Of a stretch of DNA of 64,000 nucleotides, positions 1-12,400 are shown one piece after another. Origin of the DNA: Rugalucina vietnamica. Its lineage: Eukaryota > Mollusca > Bivalvia > Lucinida > Lucinidae. Both the position numbers and the translations under genes were made by a program. The stretch's first letter is position 1, and the number at the start of each line of letters is the position of its first letter. The notes beneath the pieces are model-generated. The model did no database searches. It had not been told where the DNA came from and saw only the letters and a list, made by a program, of their open reading frames with translations. Location: positions 23,040,488 to 23,104,487 of the forward strand of contig OZ024871.1 in the NCBI GenBank assembly GCA_964017185.1, in the 5' to 3' direction.

Positions 1-290
1 AAGCTTTGAAAAAAGATCTATAAACGTGAAGCCATAGTTAACTCATTTAAGTCTGGCATCATTTTTATTGGAATTTGGACAAAGGCAAACACTGTAGCCA
101 CAAATGTGCCACAAATGTGACACCCCGGAGTGCAGCATCCCATCAAGTGGCAGTGCTATTCTGTTTGATTAGAGGAATTCCATTGCAAAATGGTGTAAAA
201 AATTTAAAATCATTCCTGAACCCACTAAAAATGAAGGTGGACTCAACCAAAAGACAATGATGGGAAAGTCTAAATGAGTTACCATTTACA
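1..290 (+). repeat. SINE 3'-body fragment
   Basis: Shared landmarks with 62316-62535 are TAACTCATTTAAG, GACAAAGGCAAACA, CCACTAAAAATGAA and ATGATGGGA. The later copy has a tRNA-like head, so this is a headless copy within the GAR1 intron. Confidence 0.6.
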
Positions 291-301
291 TCAGTACATA
301 C

Positions 302-413
302 CTCCACCACCACCTCTTCCTCCTCGACCTCCTCCTCTAGCCCCACCCCCACCTCGCTTTGGCTTCTCCAGAAATCTTTGTAAGGGTAACAACTTGAAGG
401 GATCTATGAAAAA
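302..413 (-). CDS. GAR1: GAR1 exon: end of core and start of C-terminal GAR domain
   Basis: The acceptor TGTTTCAG precedes [19 protein letters not shown], then Gly/Arg repeats. The donor is GTATGT at 301. The next exon would be off the window, so the C-terminus is not visible. Confidence 0.94.
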
Positions 414-3400
414 CTGAAACAGGAAAAAAAAATTTACAAGGTGTGAACAAGGAGTCCCTGACTCATTAAAAAACTTGCCCATGCAATAAACATATCTTTT
501 TTAAACTTTAAAAATTGAACATTTTCAGCTGAAAATTTTTGATATTTTTCTTATTTTTGCTCAAAACATAGATTGTGGGTACACGTTAGAACCGCATCGC
601 CAAAGCGGTTCTAACAATACCCACAATCTATGTTTTGGAGCAAAAATAAGAAAATAAGTATACCCCTGCATACCCAAGTTTTACTATATAAAAGTGGGGT
701 CCAAGGGGGTATACATTACACAGACTTGTTTTCCTGATGTACTGTCTACACCTGCCACAGCCAAATAAGCTTTGGCCTTACCAGAAATTTTTGTAATGGT
801 AACAACTTGTAGGGATCTATGAAACATTTTACAAGACACAATCCAGTACTACACCACAACCTCTTTATAACACTATTGTTGGGGTCCAAGCCAATTTCCG
901 TGTCAGCTATCCATTCCGTGTTATAATGAGAGTAAAATGTATAGAGATATAGCAAAAATAGTCTAAAATGACCAATTGGGGTCCAACAGCAATCAGTGTT
1001 ATAGCCAAAAACGTGTTGTAACGAAGCATGTTGTAAAGAGGTCCAGGTGTAATAAGACTGATCCCCCAACAAGCGTTTCTTGCTATCTTAACAATATACA
1101 TATACAGTGCTGAAGTAACATGCTAAACTATTTATACTGAGAGGATCTAGAAACTTAAGTCTTGTCTTTAGAAAGTTCCTGCTTTGAACAAAAGCGAAGG
1201 TTTTGTTTCTTGTTATAAAATTTGCTTACAACAACATTTCTGTTTCAATGTTGGGTCGTCAAAAAATAATAAATTTGCTTAGGGGACTGTCTATGGTCAA
1301 TTTTTTGATGCCACGGTCAAAATCTGAGTGTTCAAGTTTATTTATCAAATCGAAGGTTTTGGTGCATGATGCACTAAAGAACCATAAACCTCTATAAAAT
1401 TTATGGCTCAATCCACTGAAGCTTAAAACAGTTGTCCACAGAAAACGTCATGCGTCGAAAATCACACTTAAGATTGAATAAACGTCATCAACGTGGCCAA
1501 TCTAAAACGTCATTAACATGACCATTCTTTTTGCATGTTTGCGTGTTTGCAGAATTATTTTTCGATTTGGTTTTGAAATCTTGATATGGTATCGATTTCT
1601 GCACTGCAAGCAGTTTTTAGCATGAACAATAACCGATCAGTCGTGCGTTACGTCACATTGACGTTTGAAATGCCGATGACTTTTGTTTTCAAGTAAAAGG
1701 TGTGTAATTAATTAATCATTTTAAACAAATGGGCACATCATTTACTGATTCTAGTAAAAGACGTGTTTATAAAAAAAAAATGGGACCTCCATTCCTGACG
1801 TTGACGTGACGCTAACAATTAAAAGATAAACAGTACAAACACCGAAAACGGGTATCGAAATTCAAATTCAAGAACACAAATGCCTCGTCTGCGTTCCCAT
1901 AGACATCAGCTTTTGTCATTTATCATGAAAGTCTTTTCCTGGCGTAAGAAAACGTCGAAAGTACACTTTCATGTTTGACGTCAAAAATAAAACTTCAAGT
2001 TTTGAAGGATAAAATCTAAACCTAACAATATTTCGGGCATATTCTCACACCTTGATCACGGACGTATACACTCGGCTTCTTGCATTTAGCAAAAACGGCA
2101 CTTATCATGGACTTTAATGAGTTTTGGGTAGAAAACGTCAAAATGACGTAACTCTGTTACATTTGACGGAATCTAAAATTTTAAATGCTCAATGTGTAGC
2201 ACAAATTACACACTGCCACAATTAAAATATACAAACTGGTTTTATTCAAAATTCAATCTGAAAATAAGAAAACAATGAGTAATGTTGAAAACTTAAGTTT
2301 CTAATTCCTCTCAGTATATTAAGAGAATTCTAAAATATTTCCCATAAGCATGTAGGAACCAGAGGACCATTGGTCCTGAGAACGCTCACCTGAAGCCTGA
2401 TCTTGGAGTATTAAGTCATAATGAAATGACCTTGACCTTGAAAACTCACACACCTTTATTGACTTCACAAGTTGTCTGCATCTGCAAAGTTTCAGGTCTC
2501 AGGCTGCAATAGTTTCCAAACCCAGTGATTTCTGAGAAAACCATAATTTTAATTTTAATATTTAAATGACCTTGGGCCAAGGTCAAGACATGACCTTGGC
2601 CTTAAATAATTACTTACCTTCATTGACTCCATAAGTTGTCTGCATCTAGCAACTTTCAGGTCTAAGGCTGCAATAGTTTGTTTTCGCCTTTTCCCATGTG
2701 AAAGCCTATGTTTCCAAAATTGACCTTGCCGTATAATAGGTCAAGGTCATCATAGGGTCATCATTTCAACAAACTATGATGGGCTGGAGTCCCAAATGCT
2801 ACATACTAAGTTTCATGAAAATCGGCCTGCCGGTTCTGGAGAAGAAGATTTTTGAAAGGTTTGTACCATATATGGGCGTGGCGGCCATCTTGGTCATGTG
2901 ACCTGGATTTCGCGATCAAACTTTTGTCTCCCCTACCCATGAATGCTCCACATAAAATTTCACTTTGATTTGCCAAGCAGTTTCAGAGAAGATCTTTGAA
3001 AAGTGTGTATGGACAACAGACTGGCCAAGGTCAAGAGATGACCTTGACCTATATTAATCACATACCTTCATCTACTCCATTAGTTGTTTGCATCTACCAC
3101 TTTTCAGACCTCAGGCTGCAATAGTTTACAAAAAATCCATAGTTTTCACTTCTTCCTATGTAAAAGCCTATGTTTCCAAATTTGACCTTGCCGTAAAATA
3201 GGTCAAGGTCATCCAAGGGTCATCATTTTATCAAACTATGATGGGCTGAGGTCCCCGATGCTACATACAAAGTTTCGTGGAAATCGGCCCACCGGTTCTG
3301 GAGAAGAAGATTTTTGAGTGGTTTTAACCATATATGGATGTGGCGGCCATCTTGGTCATTTGACCTGGATTTCGCGATCAAACTTTCGTCTCCCCTACCC

Positions 3401-6400
3401 ATGGATGCTCCACATAAAATTTCACTTTGATTGGCCGCGCAGTTTCAGAGAAGATCTTTGAAAACTGTGTATGGACAACAGACTGGCCAAGGTCAAGAGA
3501 TGACCTTGACTTATATTAATCAAATACCTTCATCTACTCCATTAGTTGTTTGCATCTACCACTTTTCAGGCCTCAGGCTGCAATAGTTTTCAAAAAATCC
3601 ATAGTTTTCACTTTTTCCTATGTAAAGCCTATGTTTCCAAATTTGACCTTGCCGTAAAATAGGTCAAGGTCATCCAAGGGTCATCATTTTATCAAACTAT
3701 GATGGGCTGAGGTCCTCAATGTTACATACCAAGTTTCGTGGAAATCGGCCAGCCAGTTCTGGAGAAGATTTTTGAGTGGTTTTTACCATATATGGGCGTG
3801 GTGGCCATCTTGGTCATGTGACCTGGATTTCGCGATCAAACTTTCGTCTCCCCTACCCATGGATGCTCCACATAAAATTTCACTTTGATTGGTTGCGCAG
3901 TTTCAGAGAAGAAGATCTTTGAAAAGTGTGTATGGACAACAGACTGGCCAAGGTCAAGAGATGACCTTGACCTATATTAATCACATACCTTCATCTACTC
4001 CATTAGTTGTTTGCATCTACCACTTTTCAGGCCTAAGGCTGCAACAGATTTCAAAAAATTCCATAGTTTTCACTTTTTCCTATGTAAAAAGCCTATGTTT
4101 CCAAATTTGACCTTGGGTAAAATAGGTCAAGGTCATCCAAGGGTCATCATTTTATCAAACTATGATGGGCTGAGGTCCTTGATGCTACATACCAAGTTTC
4201 GTGAAAATCGGCCCACCGGTTCTGGAGAAGAAGATTTTTGAGTGGTTTTTACCATATATATGGGCGTGGCGGCCATCTTGGTCATGTGACCTGGATTTCG
4301 GGATCAAACTTTCGTCTCCATGGATGCTCCACATAAAATTTCACTTTGATTGGCCAAGCAGTTTCAGAGAAGAAGATCTTTGAAAAGTGTGTATGGACAA
4401 CAGACTGGCCAAGGTCAAGAGATGACCTTGACCTATATTAATCACATACCTTCATCTACTCCATTAGTTGTTTGCATCTACCACTTTTCAGGCCTCAGGC
4501 TGCAATAGTTTTCAATAAGAGCTGTCGCAGGACAGCGTAGCTCGCCTGACTTGTGCTTTGCCACTACATCTGTTAAAATCTATGACCCATGACCTTGACC
4601 TCAAGGTCACTCAGGTGGGTCATGATGGTATAACATAAAACTTCAGACCAATGCAAAGAATCAACTTGATCAATCTACATGTTCAAGAGATATAGACTTA
4701 TAAAAACATTAACCAAAACTTAAACACAAAACTTCCAAGTCCGTGACCCTGACCTCAAGGTCATCCAGGTGAGTTAAGATGTACAGCATAAAACCCGAGA
4801 CCAATATCTATCAACATGCAAGTATCAACTTTATCCATCAACATGTTCAAGAGATTTTGACTTTAACCAAAAAATTTAACACAAAATTTCTAAGTCTGTG
4901 ACCTTGACCTCAAGGTCACCCAGGGTAGGTCATGATGGTACTGCATAAAACTTCAGACCAATATCTACCAACATGCAAAGTATCAACTCGATCAATCAAC
5001 ATGGTCAAGAGATATAGACTTACAAAAACTTAAATCAAAAACTTAAACACAAAATTTCTAAGTCTGTGACCTTGACCTCAAGGTCACCAAGAGTGGGTCA
5101 TGATGGTACTGCATAAAACATCAGACCAATATCTAGCAACATGCAAAGTATCAACTCAATCCATCAATAAGGTCAAGAGATATAGACTTACAAAAACTTT
5201 AACCAAAAACTTAAACACAAAATTTCTAAGTCCGTGACCTTGACCTCAAGGCACCCAGGGTGGGTCATGATGGTACTGCGTAAAACTTCAGACCAATATC
5301 TAGCAACATGCAAAGTATCAACTCATTCCATCGCTAAGGTCAAGAGATATAGACTTACAAAAACTTTAACCAAAAACTTAAACACAAAATTTCTAAGTCT
5401 GTGACCTTGACCTCAAGGTCACCCAGGGTGGGTCATGATGGTACTGCGTAAAACTTCAGACCAATATCTAGCAACATGCAAAGTATCAGCTTGATCCATC
5501 AACATGGTCAAGAGATATAGACTTATAAAAAACTTTAACCGAAAGTGTGACGCGGACGCGGACGCACACGTAAACGTAAACGCGCACGACCGAGGTGACT
5601 ACAATAGCTCTATGCACTTCGTGCAGGCGAGCTAAAAATCCATAGTTTTCACTTTTTCCCATGTAAAAGCCTATGTTTCCAAATTTGACCTTGCCGTAAA
5701 ATAGGTCAAGGTCATCCAAGGGTCATCATTTTATCAAACTATGATGGGCTGAAGTCCCCGATGCTACATGCCAAGTTTCGAGGAAATCGGCCCACCGGTT
5801 CTGGAGAAGAAGATTTTTGAAGGGTTTTTACCATATATGGGCGTGGCGGCCATCTTGATCATGTGACCTGGATTTCACGATCAAACTTGAAATGCCACTA
5901 CCCAAGGAGGCTCCACATAAAATTTCAACTAGATCGGCCAAGCGGTTTCAGAGAAGAAGATCTTTGAAATTGTGGACGACGACGGATGACGGATCATGGC
6001 TATCCTATTAGCTCACCTTGTGAGCCTTCGGCTCAGGTGAGCTAAAAAATGAATAAGATGCTGCTGTAAAGTGTGCCCTTGTGCAAATTGTGTACACATT
6101 GCATGAAAGCTATTAGTTGGAAATCTTAGCAGATAAACTGCATTAGAAATATGAGGCTTGACCTCTAAAATTATTTTCAAGTCACCGGACTAGGAAGCTA
6201 TGACCCCTTAAAAAGGGTTTGTAGTATGTAGCTTGTAGGGCATATATGTAGATTAAATATGTTATTTTAAATGTGCAGAATGTGGTAAAACATTTTCTGT
6301 TTGGAAGATGTGAATTCATATTTAGGTATGTGCAATAAATGCATAGAACAAATACTGTTACATTCATATGAGCAGAATAAGATACAAAACACTCACTTTC

Positions 6401-9400
6401 TGTTCTTGGGAAAATGATTTTGCGTTCATGTTGTCTGACAATTTTACACTGAAATACTGAAATCTTGTTAAGGAAAACACTATATTTGAGCCGCCTCATG
6501 GGAAAACCAACAATCTGCATATGCGAAAACAAAGGCGAAGATCAGCTTCGCGGTAACCGCGAAGCTGATCAGCGCCTTTATATTCGCTACTCGGATAGTA
6601 CAATTCCTCTTCTACTTCAATCTGAAATTTCAAGCTTCTAGCTCTTTTCTGTGCTTGTACAGGACGGTTTGTGTCAGACCTTTTCGGAAACCACATTGTT
6701 GGTTTTCCCACAAGGCGGCTCATTTGTAAAGTAAGAATAGAAGGAACAGGAATTGACACAATCAAATTTGTTTATTTTACTTTATTTATTTTATTTAGTT
6801 TAACATCCATCTCAAGATTGTTTCAGCTCATATGAGACGGGCCAATCAGTAGGTGTGGCGAAAATGGGAGAATCCTGAGAAAAGCCACCTGGCACACCCG
6901 CAAGCAGAACTTGGCTTGTCTCACATGTGCCCCGTGTGGGGCTCGAACCCACACCAGACACAGTGGTAAGATGATCGAATGGTTAAGCCTCGTAATGAAA
7001 TATCAACAATCTTAACCACTTGGCCACAGAGGCCACCACAATCAAATTTAAAATTCAACCACAGTCACCATGTGCAAAAGAAATGACAATATGAACCTTC
7101 GCTTGAGAAAACAAACAATTTTGGTTTCCGACCAGGTCCAACACGAACTAGGCAGTACAGCCACACAAAGCTATTAGCTAAAAGCTTGAAATTTCAGATT
7201 TAGAAAGAAAATGTATTGTACTATCTATGGAGCGAAAACAAAGGCACAGATCAGCTATGCAGTTACTGCACAGCTCATCTGCGACTTTGTTTTCGCATAT
7301 GCAATGCATATTGTTGGTTTTCTGATACGGATTCTCATATAAGATACAATGGTGAACCAGTTTTAATATTAAGCATTCATGAAAAGCAAGATGACTAGCT
7401 CTTTCCCATTCAGGTAAACATCACTTTTTAACAAGAGGACCAATGGTCCTGTAAACGCTCACCTGAGATCTGCTGCATATACCAATAAACATGTTTGAAT
7501 ATTATGGTATTTAACCCCAGTGCAGGGGCAGATGAAGCCCTTGGGCCATTTTCTTCTTTTTTTTTTCAGAATAATCAATATTCTGTCCATTTGCCAATTT
7601 CCTGCTGGCTTTTCCCTTCAAATGACATTTTAACAATTTTCCCCATTTAAATGCATGGTCAACCCATGTTGACCTTGCCATAAACTGGGTCAAGGTCATC
7701 ACAGGCTCATGATTTATGTATACATTGTAGTACTTAAGGCATAGATGCTTCACACCAAGTTTCTTTGAAATAGGTCCACCGGTTCCGGAGAAGAAGATTT
7801 TTGAAGGGTTTTTACCATATATGGGCATGGCGGCCATCTTTGTCATGTGACCTTGATTATTTATATATACATTGATTCCCCCATTCTATAGATGCTTCAC
7901 ATGAAATTTGGCTTTGATTGGCCAAGCGGTTTCAGAGAAGATGTTTGAATAGTATGGTAATATACATGTATAATGCCCCGGGGTTGGGGCAAATATGCCC
8001 CTGGGGTCCAATTTTTTTCAGAATCATTAATATATAGTCAGTCCTACTGCCCATTTTTTTTTCAAGATTTTCATTTTAAATGACATTTTAAAGGTTTTCC
8101 CCATTCAAATGCATTGGCGACCTATGTTGACCTTGCCGTAAAATAGGTCAAGGTCATCCAAAGGTCATAATTTGTAAACACATTGTAGTACTTCAGTCCC
8201 CGATGCTTCAAGCCAAGTTTCGTTGAAATCGGTCCATTGGTTCAGGAGAAGAAGATTTTTGAAAGGTTTTTACCATATATGGGCATGGCGGCCATCTTGA
8301 TCATGTGACCTGGATTATTTATAAACACATTGATTCCCCCTTCCCATAAATGCTTCCTATAAAATTTGGCTTTGATTGGCCAAGTGGTTTCAGAGAAGAA
8401 GATCTTTGAATATTTTTGTAATATACATGTATATTGCCCTGGGGTGGGGGCAGACCAACCCCTGTGGTCCAATTTTTTTTTTCAGAATTACCTACCTTCA
8501 GTCCATTTGCCCATTTCCTGCAAGTTTTGCCTTTCAAATAACATTTTAACAATTTTCCCCATTCAAATGCATGGGCGACCTATGTTGACCTTGCCGTAAA
8601 ATAGGTCAAGGTCATCCAAAGGTCATAATTTATAAACACATTGTAGTACTCCAGTCCCCGATGCTTCATGCCAAGTTTCGTTGAAATCGGTCCAGTGGTT
8701 CCGGAGAAGAAGAAGTTTGAAGGGTTTTTACCATATATGGGCATGGCGGCCATCTTGGTCATGTGACCTGGATTATTTATAAACACATTGGTTCCCCCTT
8801 CCCATAGATGCTTCATATAAAATTTGGCTTTAATTGGCCAAGCGGTTTCAGAGAAGAAGATCTTTGAAAATGGTGGACGACGACGGACAGACGGATGGAC
8901 GACGGATGGACGCCGGATCATGGCCATCCTATAAGCTCACCTTGTGAGCCTAACGGCTCAGGTGAGCTAATAAGAGCTGTAGCAGGACAGTGCGCTCGAC
9001 TGCTTCTGACCTTTGTCAAACATAAGGCCAAACTCGACCTGTTACCCAAAGCATACATCTCATACATCTTTTTGCCTTGATGCTATGTGGCAAAATCACT
9101 GAACCATCCCAGTTAACTATATAAACTACCTAAGATTTAAAGGTCTCTCTCATATTGTGAAAGAAGTATGTTCACCGAGTGCCAAGATACAAAGCAAAAT
9201 CACTGAACTGTGAAATAAGATCACACTGACCTAAAAGTAATTATTTGCTGCCCCATGGTCGAGCGGTTAAGAGCGCTGTTTCTTAATCACTCGATCATCT
9301 CACCGCTGTGACTGGTGTGGGTTCGAGCCCCGCTCTGGCCACATGTGAGACAAGCCAAGTTCTGCTTGCGGGTGTGTCAGGTGGTTTTTCTCGGGGTTCT

Positions 9401-12400
9401 CCCATTTTCGCCCCACCTACTGATTGGCCCATCTCATATGAGCTGAAATAATCTTGAAAGGGACGTAAAACTGAATTAAAAATAAAATAAATAAATAAAA
9501 GTAATTAAGGGTCAAAGTTCTAGTCATACTTACTCATAATGTGAAAGAAATATTATCAGATACCCATTGTGTGTTGAGATATAATACAAAATCACTGAAC
9601 CATGAAATAAGGTTATAGTAACCTATAGGTATCTTTGGGTTAAAGGTCTGGTCATACTTATTCATAATCTGAAAGAAGTATGAAAAAATACCAACTTAGT
9701 GTCAAGATATAAGGCAAAATCACTGAACCATAAAATTAGGTCACAGTGACCTAAGAATACTTTACTATTATTTAGGTCAATGGTCTTGTCATACACAAAC
9801 ATATCAATAAAGAAGTATGTTCACATACCATATAATGAACCCTGAAATTTGGTCACAGCGACATAAGTCCTTTGGAGTCAAAGGTCTGGTCATACTCATG
9901 CATAATCTGACAAAAGTATGAAAATATAGCAACTGAGTGTCAAGATATAAGGCAAAATCACTGAACCTTGAAATAAGGTCACAATGACATAGGACTACTT
10001 TAGGGTCAAAGGTCTCAAGACTTGTCATACACAAACCAATAAACCAATTAAGTGCCAAGATATAAGGCAAAATCACTGAACTGTGAAATTAGGTCACAGT
10101 GACCTATAAGTATATTGGGGTCAAAGGTCTGGTCATACTCACTCGTAATCTGAAAGAAGTATGAAAACATACTAATTGAGTGTCGAGATATAAGGCAAAA
10201 TCACTGGACAATGGAAAGTAGGTCAACCTACCCTAACCGTTACGACAAGTCAGTGTCACAAAGATAAAAGATGAATGACCAACCATCTTCCTAAATTCTT
10301 TCTATGTAGAAATAAAAAGGAAATATTTTGGGAGGTCTAGATTTTTACCTCTAGCCCTGAATCTGACCCGGAGGTCTGACGTCATGGAACCTAAAGTGTA
10401 TGAAGTATGAATGCTTCATGATAAGTTGTCAAGATACAGACTCTTTGTAAAAGTTACACAGCAGTACATCCATTTTTTACAGTGTTTTAGTTTTTAACCT
10501 ATAGCCCCATTCCCTAGGCATGGACCCATGGCCCAAGTATGAATGCTTTTTGACGAGTGATTGTCAAGATATGGACTTCAAGAAAACTTTTCCATAGAAC
10601 AGCCATTTTTGAAGGCGTTCTAGATTTAAACCTCCAGCCCCACTCCCTGGCCCTTACCCTGGGGCCCGATGCCATAGAAATGAAAGCTCACCCTACAGGT
10701 CCAAGTCATGAAACCTAAAGTGTATGAAGTATGAATGCTTCATGATAAGTTGTCAAGATATAGACTCTTTGTAAAAGTTACACAGCAGTACATCTATTTT
10801 TACAGAGTTCTAGTTTTTAACCTCCAGCCCCACCCACCCCAGGCATGGACCCAGAGATACGATGCCATGAAATGAAACTCAACCCTTCAGGGTACCTATG
10901 GTCCGAGTATGAAAGCCCCCCTGATAAAAGGTTTTCAAGATATAGACTTCTTGAATACTATATCACAGAAAAGCCATTATTATTAATGGTGTTCTAGATT
11001 TTGACCTCTAGCCCCACCCCCTGGCATGGAACCAGGAATCCGATGCCATGGAATAAAAGCCGAGGCCTACAGGGTGTCAATTGCCCAAGTATCAATGCTT
11101 TCTGATGAGTGGTTGTCAAGATATGGACTTCTAGAAAACTTTAACGCAAGAATGGCCATTTTTAAAGGTGTTCTAGATTTTAACCTCCAGCCCCACCCCC
11201 TGGCCTGGACCCATGAGCCTGATGCCATGGAATGAAAGCTAACCCTACAGGGTATCTATGGTCCAAGTATGAATGCTTTCTGATGAGTGGTTGTCAAGAT
11301 ATGGACTTCTAATTACCGCAAGTATGACACGCATATGCACAGGAAAGTGGACGACAGGGGTGATTACAATAGCTCTATGCAAGAAATCCAAGTCAAGTTA
11401 TTGCTGAAGAACATGTGATTAACAACAAACCACAACCTTTTAGGACCACTGGTCTCTTGTGGTGTCTTTTTCTAAAACTTGAAGCTGTGGCTGTTCAGCT
11501 GCTTTGAAACCACTAAAACAGGGTTCCTCTTGTCCATTTAAATGAATAGGAATACATGTAACTAGTTTTCAAGAAAAAGGATACAAAATCTCTGATAGGA
11601 CCAAATATTTCATCTACTTTTCCAATCTGTTGTTTATTATCTAAGAACACTGGGGCATTGAAATATGGTACTTTTTCATTCGTACATTTACACACGAGAT
11701 CATCTTCACATGGGTGGAGGTAGTGACCTAATTCTGAAACAAGTGAAAATGTTATATGAACACTAAGTGGACATTCAAGATTTAATGAAACAAAAATATT
11801 CTGTTTTTCGCCTCGTTCCTACACAAAATGGGTTGTACTAATGCAGAAGAATGCTAGAGATTATCAAAGCAGGAAATCAAGGAAGATTTTAGCAGAGGAT
11901 TTTTAAAAGGCTTTATGCACATTCAACAGCTATGGTAATGTGGGGACTGTCAGTTATTTCAGACAGTGTCCTTAATCAAGCCCCACTGTGGCAGAATACC
12001 TGCACTAAATAAACAGTTATTTTACCATACATCAATTAATGCTCTTTTTGAATCAGTGGAAGACGAAAAATGGTCATAGCACTATTTTCATTGATGACCA
12101 AATGAGCCGCCCCATGGGAAAACCAACGATCTGCATAGGCAAAAACAAAGGCACAGATCAGCTTCGCCTATTCACCTTGTTTTCGCTACTCCGATAGGAC
12201 AATTCCTCCTCTACGTAACACCTAAATTTCAAGCTTCTAGCCTGCTTCTGTAGCTGTACAGGTCGGTTTGTGTTGGACCTGTTCAAAAACCACATTGTTG
12301 GTTTTCCCACGAGTCGGCTCAAATCTTACCAACAACTTGTTCTGGTGGTCCCTGATCTTGGAAACTTCTGTTGCCAAACCCTCCTCTACCACCTCCTCTT

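Noticed and set aside
2400-5600. Regular repeats as a CRISPR-like array
   Set aside because: Units are hundreds of bp with homologous, not unique, spacers, and the context is an animal genome.
9248-9340. tRNA gene candidates in SINE heads (also 7030, 42650, 54095, 58520, 62216)
   Set aside because: Box A and box B are present, but acceptor and anticodon stems do not pair; each is the head of a SINE.
11101-11140. CTGATGA repeated in the 180-bp satellite as a possible hammerhead
   Set aside because: No closing stem II and GAAA at the right place, and no stem I partner.
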